Source of the DNA: Candidatus Cloacimonadota bacterium
GTDB lineage: Bacteria; Cloacimonadota; Cloacimonadia; Cloacimonadales; Cloacimonadaceae
NCBI GenBank assembly: GCA_016875595.1
Contig: VGPI01000049.1
Span: 1-11,532 of the forward strand
Direction of reading: 5' to 3'
Length of the DNA stretch: 11,532 bases
Positions 6,286 through 11,532 of this stretch are shown in pieces (within the stretch, counting starts at the first letter, position 1; each line of letters opens with the position of its first letter). The position numbers were made by a program, and so were the translations under genes. Below the pieces are notes generated by a model, which was given only the letters and a program-made list of their open reading frames with translations, did not search any database and was not told the origin of the DNA.

Positions 6286-7407
6286 TCAAATCCCGATGTC
6301 GGGATCACCGGAGGCAGGAAAGCTTGTTTCGCAGTGTTCGGATGTTCGATTGATCAGTTCGCCCAGGGCAGCAATCCCGCCCATCACCTGAATATCTGAA
6401 ATTACATCCTCAGCATGGCGAATAAACAGGGTGCCCGGTCTATAGGGCGGCAGGGGATCCACCTTCCGACCCAGAGCCAGCATCACCAGAGCAGCCGGCT
6501 GATTTTGTCCGGCACCTTCCGCCAGCCGAACCCAAGCCGGAAAGCGGGGATTGATCTCGATCAGGTAAAAGGCATTGTCCATCCCTTTGATGATCTCCAG
6601 TTCGCAAGCACCCCGCCAGCGCAGGATGCGCATCAGATCAGCGGCAAATTTATCCAGTCCGGCATTCTTGACGACGACGCCGCCAAATCCCTTCCCCTTG
6701 TCGGTGATCACCAGTTTGCGCTGGGGAACCATTCCGATCATCCCGCCTTTGCCGTCACCGATGATGACCACGTTGAATTCATCCCCGGAAACGACCTGCT
6801 GGGCAATGACCGGCATACCCCAGCGGTTACAGATGTCCTGGTAGTAATGGAGGGCTTCTGCGACGGTGTATGCCTTGAACGCTTCGTAATAGCGTCCCTT
6901 GATGAATACAGGCCAGCTCATGCTCTGGTCCAGGCTCATGATCTGGGAGGAGTCATTGATGAGGATGGTCCTGGGCACCTTGATGCCCTTGTCCGGAAAA
7001 TAGCTTGCCAGACGCGTCTTATCCCGTAGCAGGTAGTGTTCCTCATCCGGCAGGAAAGTATGTATTCCCCTCTGTTCCAGCTCTTTATTCAAGCGGATAT
7101 AGGTAATGATCTCGGAATCCAGGGTGGGGATGATGACGTCGATCGCGCTGCGGGACAGGATGGTGTCCAGCCGGTTCAGGAAGGCTTCCGCCCCGGCCGA
7201 GGGATAGGGGATCTGATAGATCTCGTCCGCCAGAGAATCCACATAGATCCCGGACTCCAAGGCATCATAGACCAGACCAATGATCTTTCCCCTGAAACCG
7301 GCCTTGCGCAGACAACGGATCACCGGAACTCCCGGCTGCGGATTATCTCCCGTCTTGAGACCCGTGACCGCTATGCAGATATTCAGATCGCTCAGGTCAA
7401 ACGGCAT
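6286..7407 (-). CDS. ATP-grasp ligase (carbamoyl-phosphate-synthase/PurK-like fold)
   Basis: This gene encodes 373 residues. The N-terminal pre-ATP-grasp Rossmann-like part (about 8-110) begins ICIAVTGLKTGDN. The ATP-grasp core follows: RDKTRLASYFPDKGIKVPRT (128-147), WPVFIKGR (165-172) with an ATP-binding Lys170, a CELEI strand (268-272) and EINPRFP (284-290) with Glu271, Glu284 and Asn286 as likely magnesium ligands. Such enzymes activate a carboxylate with ATP as an acyl phosphate and join it to an amine or thiol. The substrate is unknown here; next to a PqqD-like protein and a decarboxylase, amide bond formation on a peptide or amino acid is a reasonable inference. I chose the ATG at 7407 because GGAGG sits 6 nt upstream (7418-7414) inside the end of the previous gene. 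The longer start at 7428 has no better site. The overlap with the PqqD-like gene implies translational coupling. Confidence 0.88.
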   Translation of the reverse strand: MPFDLSDLNICIAVTGLKTGDNPQPGVPVIRCLRKAGFRGKIIGLVYDALESGIYVDSLADEIYQIPYPSAGAEAFLNRLDTILSRSAIDVIIPTLDSEIITYIRLNKELEQRGIHTFLPDEEHYLLRDKTRLASYFPDKGIKVPRTILINDSSQIMSLDQSMSWPVFIKGRYYEAFKAYTVAEALHYYQDICNRWGMPVIAQQVVSGDEFNVVIIGDGKGGMIGMVPQRKLVITDKGKGFGGVVVKNAGLDKFAADLMRILRWRGACELEIIKGMDNAFYLIEINPRFPAWVRLAEGAGQNQPAALVMLALGRKVDPLPPYRPGTLFIRHAEDVISDIQVMGGIAALGELINRTSEHCETSFPASGDPDIGI

Positions 7408-7669
7408 CAGCGTCCTCCGGTCCGACACCGATCAGGTTCAATGCCCTTAACATCAGGATAAAATGCTCCAGATCACTGTCAAGGCTATCCGGCGTTGTCT
7501 CATATTCAGTCAGGAATTGCTGCCGGATCTCCGCCTTATCCAGACCGGACTGGAGCATCCGGAGTAGCATAAAGCCCGTCTCATTGGCTGAATAACTGTA
7601 TCCCGTGGCGGGATCAAAGATAAAGCCATTGTCACTGATCGCCAGTTCCGTCACTTTCACTGTTTCCAT
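7397..7669 (-). CDS. PqqD-like small protein (RiPP-recognition-element fold)
   Basis: This gene encodes 90 residues matching the PqqD family pattern. A short beta region, ISDNGFIFDPATGYSYSANE (11-30), corresponds to the usual 'vllD..sG.yy.lNe'. It is followed by helices ETGFMLLRMLQSGLDKAEIR (30-49), QQFLTEYETTPDSLDSDLEH (50-69) and a final FILMLRALNLIGV. PqqD and related recognition elements bind leader peptides and present them to modifying enzymes. No radical-SAM partner and no obvious precursor peptide gene is seen here, so the partner may be elsewhere or the protein may act as a carrier-like adaptor for the ATP-grasp enzyme. It is the first gene of the leftward set, with GAGG about 10 nt upstream of the ATG and a promoter candidate at 7745-7772. 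Its last 11 bases overlap the ATP-grasp start. It is not proposed as a true PQQ-synthesis pqqD. Confidence 0.82.
   Translation of the reverse strand: METVKVTELAISDNGFIFDPATGYSYSANETGFMLLRMLQSGLDKAEIRQQFLTEYETTPDSLDSDLEHFILMLRALNLIGVGPEDADAV
7414..7418 (-). promoter_or_regulatory. Ribosome-binding site that fixes the ATP-grasp start
   Basis: A perfect GGAGG on the minus strand lies 6 nt before the ATG at 7407, inside the last codons of the PqqD-like gene. It decides between this start and the in-frame ATG at 7428. Confidence 0.8.
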
Positions 7670-7744
7670 GTCTTATCTACCTCGTTTTAACGTGACATCC
7701 GACGGCGGAGATCAAATCGACCGATCCCGCCACAGGAAAACACC

Positions 7745-7772
7745 ACTATAATAGCTCATACCTGAGAATCAA
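7745..7772 (-). promoter_or_regulatory. Candidate promoter for the leftward gene set
   Basis: On the minus strand TTGATT (7772-7767) is followed after 16 bp by TATAGT (7750-7745), a good match to -35 and -10 consensus hexamers. Transcription would start near 7738, giving a leader of about 70 bases before the PqqD-like ATG at 7669. This rests on consensus matching only; promoter consensus in this lineage is not known to me. Confidence 0.45.
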
Positions 7773-7920
7773 TAAAATACTGCAATAATTCTGGTGGGGG
7801 TCTATGAATGTTATCGGCAAACGGCGTACCAACAGCGCTTCCATTCAGCGCGCTAATCTTACTCATCGGCTAAACTGTCAACTAAATCCGGATTTGGGTC
7901 ACACCTGTTTAACTGCCTTT

Positions 7921-8000
7921 ATCAAGCGATAGTCAAGCGTTAATCAAGCGTTAATAGTTAACGCTTGATTAAGGGGGGATAATGACTTGATTAAGAGGGG
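7921..8000. repeat. 11-bp-phased repeats with a perfect 15-bp-arm palindrome
   Basis: TCAAGCG-type units start at 7922, 7933 and 7944, exactly 11 bp apart (TCAAGCGATAG, then TCAAGCGTTAA twice). They run into a perfect palindrome at 7940-7972: arm TTAATCAAGCGTTAA, loop TAG, arm TTAACGCTTGATTAA. CTTGATTAAG then recurs at 7964 and 7986, 22 bp apart, each followed by a G-rich run (GGGGGG, then AGAGGGG). The phasing at one to two helical turns suggests a protein-binding array, but it could be a dispersed genomic repeat. No T-run follows on either strand, so it is not a classical terminator. Confidence 0.75.
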
Positions 8001-8323
8001 CAAGCAAGGGTGATCTGTAGCTAAGAGATTTGTGGGAAGCTTCTTAGCGATTTATTGCCGGAAGATAAACAGATAGGTGTGGACATGTATCACCATGATC
8101 CGACAATGGTGGAAGTTAAGATAGGAAAAATGGATTGACAGTTTGATTGTGGCGAAAAAGGATAGTCACCCGGTCGAAAAATCCGAATAACTTGAACTGC
8201 AAAAGAGACACGAGCGACGCTCAATACGCTTTTTGCGGAGTGATGGCAAGGAACCTTCAGAGCAGGTTACGACTGTGCGGATCACAGCCCAAGTGTCAAT
8301 GTAAAGTATTAGTGGAGCGAGAG

Positions 8324-9586
8324 ATGAGTTCGATAGCGGTTTTGGGATGTATGTGGGGTGATGAAGCGAAGGCGAAGATCGTGGATTATTTGGGGATCAC
8401 GGCGGATGTGGTGGTGCGCTTTCAGGGCGGTGCCAACGCCGGGCACACGATCCATCACGGGGGACGCAAATATGTCTTTCACTTGGTGCCCTCGGGCATT
8501 CTGAATCCGGATACGATCTGCGTTATCGGCGCCGGCGTGGTGATCGATCCGCGAGCGCTGGAAAATGAAATGGAGCAATTGCGCGGACAGGGGGTGGAGA
8601 TCAGCCATCGCCTCCTGATCGATGAGCGGTGCGGGCTGGTATTGGCACTGCATCAGGATCTGGATCGAAGGGCGGAGCACGCCAAAGGTGAACAGAAGAT
8701 CGGGACTACTTTGCGCGGGATCGGTCCGGCTTATTCCGATCTGACGGCTCGGGTGGCGCTCCGGATTGGTGATCTCAAGCATCCGGAATGGACGCGTCAA
8801 CGGCTGGCTCAGCTTTATGACTATCATGGTCAAGCCGTAAGTACCGGGGAATTGGAGAGCGTTGCCACTTCGCTGTTTGAGTCCTGGCAGCGGTTGTCCG
8901 ATTTTGTGACCACGGTGGATGACAAGCTTTACGACTGGTATTTGCAGGACAAGCGCATCCTGTTCGAGGGGGCACAGGGCACGTTGCTGGATTTGAGTTA
9001 TGGCACCTATCCCTTTGTCACGTCGTCACATACCAGCGTGGGCGGAATCCCTGTCGGCTGTGGTCTGCCCTTGCGCTGTATCAACAAAGTGATCGGTGTT
9101 TACAAAGCATATTCCACCCGGGTGGGTGACGGACCATTTCCGACAGAATTGACCGATGCGGTGGGCGACAGGATCCGCAAGCAGGGCAATGAATACGGAT
9201 CCACCACGGGAAGACCGCGACGCTGCGGCTGGTTCGATGCCGTAGCGGCAAAGTACACCGCCCGGATCAATGGCGTGGATACGCTTGCTGTAACGCTTTT
9301 GGACGTGTTGAGCGGATTGGAGAGCGTGAAGATCTGCACGGGATATTGGGTGGATAACCAACGGCTGGACTATTTCCCTTCCGACCTGCATCTGCTGCCT
9401 CAGCTGCAGACGGAATACCTCACCCTCAAGGGCTGGGAGCAGGATCTGGGCGAGTGTCGCGGCCTGCATCAGTTACCCAGGGCGGCAAAGGACTATCTGG
9501 AAGCGATCCAGGATCTGCTGGAACGGCCGGTTGAGCTGATCTCGGTGGGTCGGGATCGCGATCAAACCATAGTGGTAAGGAGTTAA
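8324..9586 (+). CDS. purA: Adenylosuccinate synthetase
   Basis: This gene encodes 420 residues, close to the family's usual 420-430. The enzyme joins IMP and aspartate using GTP in AMP synthesis, in the cytoplasm. Recognisable motifs are WGDEAKAKIVD (11-21) with catalytic Asp13 and Lys16, GGANAGHT (35-42) with catalytic His41, IGTTLRGIGPAY (126-137), FEGAQGTLLD (214-223), GTYPFVTSSHT (227-237), YSTRVGDGPFPTEL (263-276), GSTTGRPRRCGWFD (292-305) and SVGRDRDQT (407-415). It departs from the common form at several points: GDEGKGK is GDEAKAK, the guanine-recognition TKLD is TLLD (324-327), and SxGPDR is SVGRDR. The core catalytic residues remain, so it is probably active. I chose the ATG at 8324 because GGAG lies 6 nt upstream (8314-8317) and the family N-terminus begins here. 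The frame is open to 8147 but unlike coding sequence there. It is first of the rightward set. Confidence 0.95.
   Translation: MSSIAVLGCMWGDEAKAKIVDYLGITADVVVRFQGGANAGHTIHHGGRKYVFHLVPSGILNPDTICVIGAGVVIDPRALENEMEQLRGQGVEISHRLLIDERCGLVLALHQDLDRRAEHAKGEQKIGTTLRGIGPAYSDLTARVALRIGDLKHPEWTRQRLAQLYDYHGQAVSTGELESVATSLFESWQRLSDFVTTVDDKLYDWYLQDKRILFEGAQGTLLDLSYGTYPFVTSSHTSVGGIPVGCGLPLRCINKVIGVYKAYSTRVGDGPFPTELTDAVGDRIRKQGNEYGSTTGRPRRCGWFDAVAAKYTARINGVDTLAVTLLDVLSGLESVKICTGYWVDNQRLDYFPSDLHLLPQLQTEYLTLKGWEQDLGECRGLHQLPRAAKDYLEAIQDLLERPVELISVGRDRDQTIVVRS
9577..9582 (+). promoter_or_regulatory. Strong ribosome-binding site for the barrel gene
   Basis: AAGGAG lies 5 nt before the ATG at 9588 and overlaps the last codons of purA, whose TAA ends at 9586. 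This indicates that the two genes are read from one transcript. Confidence 0.75.
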
Positions 9587-9587
9587 C

Positions 9588-10760
9588 ATGAAGCGATATA
9601 TGATCTTTATCCTGATCTGTCTGTCTGGGACAATGCTGTCTGCACAGGCATCACCGGCACTGGAATTTCCCCTGCCACAGTATATGAATCCCTTTTATGA
9701 CGGATATTCCCGCAATCGTTTGGACGCCCTGTCCACCGGCAAAGGTGGTACGGGCATCGCCCAAACCGGTGGCGTGGAGCATGCGCTGATCAATCCAGCC
9801 GGCTTCATGCCGGAAAATTCCATGATCTATCTGGAGATGTGTATCAAGCCACCGATCAGCGAGATCGACCGCACTCAGAATCAGACTTATGCGGTTCAGG
9901 TGCCCTTCGGCTTGGCGGCAGTGGGTGGGAAACTGCTCGAAGACCTCTATGGGGGGTTCAGTTACAGCATGCCCAAGTCCCTTATTTATTATGACTTTAA
10001 TATCGTCATGAACCAGGGTGCCTATCTCCTGCAGCGCAATCCCACTTATATGCTGCATCAACTGACCGGGACGCTTTCCTATCAGACCGATAGGTTCGGC
10101 ATGGGTGTAAACGTTCATAACCGGTTTCATTATCTGGATGATGTGACCTTCCGGAACACCTTTGACCGCCTGCGTGAGACCAATTACGCCCTGAGCCCGG
10201 AACTGGGGATCATCTACAAAGGTGACCAGATCGGGCTGGGTGCCACCTTTACGCCGGAACTGAAAGCGGAGTATGATCTGCGTTACCGGAACTATGAAAG
10301 CGTCCATCCCATGAAAGCAAGCGGGGGGATATCGTTGTCCTACGGCAGACGCATCTTCAATGCCGAGGCGGAATGGGAACAGTGCAGCGCCATGGATGAC
10401 CATTATGATGACCGGCTGACCCTGAAGGGCGGTTATGAAATCCGGATCAGGAAATATACCTACCGCTTCGGTCTGCTGTCCACCAACAGCGTGTTCAGCG
10501 GTGACTACCTGCTGCCGGTCAATACCACCGCCAATGCCGATACCTCCATTGTCTGGGATCAGGTGCCTTTGGGCGGAACGATCAAGCCGAACGATCAACT
10601 CTTTGCTACCTTCGGCTTTAGCTTTCATCACAAGGACGGCATCATCAGCGCTGCTCTGATGCAGGAAATGCTGGGCAAGATGCCGGTCACCCAGATCAAT
10701 CTGTCGCTGGGGCTCAATTTCTCCGCCTTCCGCAAGCAGGGATTCCTCTATTTTGACTGA
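9588..10760 (+). CDS. Secreted outer-membrane beta-barrel-like protein
   Basis: This gene encodes 390 residues. A signal peptide (MKRYMIFILICLSGTMLSAQ, 1-20) ends at a likely signal peptidase I site. The early segment ALSTGKGGTGIAQTGGVEHA...NPAGF (47-73) recalls the N-terminal 'GGAG.A..d...a..NPAG' pattern of FadL/PorV-type outer-membrane barrels. The remainder shows alternating strand-like sequence with tyrosines and glycines (for example DRFGMGVNVHNRFHYLDDV and GDQIGLGATFTPELKAEYDL) through GLNFSAFRKQGFLYFD at the C-terminus. Function is unknown: a hydrophobic-compound channel or a secretion-system accessory barrel are options. It begins one base after the purA stop, and its TGA overlaps the ATG of the following gene by one base, so translation is probably coupled. 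Nothing in it explains its association with purine synthesis. Confidence 0.8.
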   Translation: MKRYMIFILICLSGTMLSAQASPALEFPLPQYMNPFYDGYSRNRLDALSTGKGGTGIAQTGGVEHALINPAGFMPENSMIYLEMCIKPPISEIDRTQNQTYAVQVPFGLAAVGGKLLEDLYGGFSYSMPKSLIYYDFNIVMNQGAYLLQRNPTYMLHQLTGTLSYQTDRFGMGVNVHNRFHYLDDVTFRNTFDRLRETNYALSPELGIIYKGDQIGLGATFTPELKAEYDLRYRNYESVHPMKASGGISLSYGRRIFNAEAEWEQCSAMDDHYDDRLTLKGGYEIRIRKYTYRFGLLSTNSVFSGDYLLPVNTTANADTSIVWDQVPLGGTIKPNDQLFATFGFSFHHKDGIISAALMQEMLGKMPVTQINLSLGLNFSAFRKQGFLYFD

Positions 10761-11532
10761 TGGAATATAAAGTAAGCATAAGAAAGATTGACGATTATGA
10801 TTTGCATGCCATAGAAACGGCAGTGGCGGAGTATATGTCCGGAATTGGCTCGATCGCCAAAGCCCGGCGTATATTGATCAAGCCCAACCTGCTGGGAGCT
10901 TTTCCTCCGGAACGGGCTGTAACCACGCATCCGGTGGTGGTGGAAGCGGTGATCCGCTACCTGAAACGGCGCAAAAAACAGCTTGCTCTGGGCGATAGTC
11001 CGGGTGGACTGACCAATGTCGGAAAAGTCTATGAAGTCACAGGCATGGCGGCATTGGCGGAGAAGTACAGGATACCCCTGGTCAATCTCTCCGCAGAAGG
11101 GATGCGGGAAGTGGAATATGGCGGGATCAGGATCCAGGTCTCTAAGCTGATCTGGGACTATGATACCGTGGTCAGCATCAGCAAGTACAAGACGCATGGC
11201 TTGATGGCGTTCACCGGAGCGGTCAAGAACCTGTATGGTTTGATCCCAGGAATGATCAAATCCGAGTATCATAAGCAATATCCCCAGACGCAGGATTTTG
11301 CGGCTCTGCTGACCGCGCTCTACGGAGCGGTCCGGGATCGGATCGCTTATCACCTCATGGACGGGATCGTCGGGATGGATGGGATCGGACCATCCGGCGG
11401 GAGAGCGCGGAAATTCGGGCTCCTGCTGGGCTCGGAATCGGCGCCGGCACTGGATCTCGCTGCCAGCCGGCTGATGGGGTTTAAGATCGGCGATATTCCC
11501 TATCTTTCGCCGGTCTTGCATCTGGATGGGAT
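10760..11532 (+). CDS. DUF362 family protein, 3' end beyond the window
   Basis: An open frame runs from the ATG at 10760 (overlapping the preceding TGA as TGATG) to the window end, 257 codons plus two bases without a stop. Features typical of DUF362 proteins are visible: RRILIKPNLLG (about 39-49) followed by a THPVVVEAVIRYL helix, LGDSPGG (about 74-80), SKYKTHGLMAFTGAVKNLYG (about 147-166), and MDGIVGMDGIGPSGG. DUF362 members often carry a C-terminal 4Fe-4S ferredoxin domain; whether this one does lies outside the window. Their biochemical role is not well established. There is no strong ribosome site, so translation is probably coupled to the barrel gene. A minus-strand frame at 10748-11521 is the antisense shadow of this gene. 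Confidence 0.88.
   Translation, partial: MEYKVSIRKIDDYDLHAIETAVAEYMSGIGSIAKARRILIKPNLLGAFPPERAVTTHPVVVEAVIRYLKRRKKQLALGDSPGGLTNVGKVYEVTGMAALAEKYRIPLVNLSAEGMREVEYGGIRIQVSKLIWDYDTVVSISKYKTHGLMAFTGAVKNLYGLIPGMIKSEYHKQYPQTQDFAALLTALYGAVRDRIAYHLMDGIVGMDGIGPSGGRARKFGLLLGSESAPALDLAASRLMGFKIGDIPYLSPVLHLDG

Larger units (their letters stand above)
7670..8323. other. Divergent intergenic region
   Basis: These 654 bases separate the leftward and rightward gene sets. No credible gene or tRNA is seen. The upstream extension of the purA frame (from 8147) is low-complexity in coding terms and lacks a start with a ribosome site. Contents are a promoter candidate for the leftward set (7745-7772), a possible decayed hairpin repeat (GCGCT, TCCATTC, AGCGC at 7835-7851), the phased repeat and palindrome cluster at 7921-8000, and an inverted repeat GCTAAGA/TCTTAGC at 8020-8048. 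A TTGACA at 8135-8140 could be a -35 for purA, but the only -10-like hexamer, GATAGT at 8161, is 20 bp away, so I do not call it. Confidence 0.6.

Noticed and set aside
6291..6304. Short palindrome TCCCGA-TG-TCGGGA at the end of the ATP-grasp gene
   Set aside because: It has only 6-bp arms within coding sequence and a two-base loop. It is expected by chance and has no T-run.
8147..8323. Upstream extension of PurA by 59 residues
   Set aside because: The family N-terminus fits the ATG at 8324 with a good ribosome site. The extension looks non-coding.
9651..10631. 326-residue minus-strand frame
   Set aside because: It is a shadow of the barrel gene, with no ribosome site and no family resemblance.
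10748..11521. 257-residue minus-strand frame
   Set aside because: It is antisense to the DUF362 gene, which has convincing motifs and is translationally coupled to its neighbour.

Overview
The window comes from a diderm bacterium: three encoded proteins look like secreted or outer-membrane proteins (two with beta-barrel-like bodies, one TPR protein with a signal peptide), and the envelope genes sit beside a membrane-anchored peptidase-like protein. Shine-Dalgarno sites are clear, and GC content is roughly balanced. The protein style, together with a family of short palindromic repeats scattered between genes, suggests an uncultured FCB-type lineage such as Cloacimonadota. That taxonomic guess is inference; nothing here proves it.

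The window holds two divergent gene sets separated by about 650 bases of non-coding DNA (7670-8323). Leftward, on the minus strand, six genes lie head to tail. In transcription order they encode a PqqD-like small protein (7397-7669), an ATP-grasp ligase (6286-7407), a fold-type III PLP-dependent decarboxylase of the LysA/ornithine-decarboxylase superfamily (4894-6243), a urea-transporter-like membrane domain fused to an M23 (LytM) peptidase domain (2304-4571), a small secreted TPR protein (1662-2264) and a secreted TPR plus beta-barrel protein (94-1464). The first two genes overlap and are translationally coupled. The set looks like an undescribed biosynthesis and envelope locus: carrier or recognition protein, ligase, decarboxylase, membrane channel with peptidase, and periplasmic/outer-membrane parts. 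I do not recognise a named pathway with this composition.

Rightward, on the plus strand, a tightly packed set encodes adenylosuccinate synthetase (purA, 8324-9586, with substitutions in nucleotide-binding motifs), an outer-membrane barrel-like protein (9588-10760) and a DUF362 protein that runs off the window end (10760-11532). The three are spaced by +1 and -1 nucleotides.

The second notable element is a family of palindromic repeats (stem about 7-8 bp around a GAAGGAA or similar loop). It fills the gaps in the distal half of the leftward set and occurs in two places as 66-bp tandem units. It has also entered the coding sequence of the TPR-barrel gene immediately after the signal peptide. 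In the central divergent region there is a separate set of 11-bp-phased repeats containing a 15-bp-arm perfect palindrome, which may be a regulatory or replication-type site.
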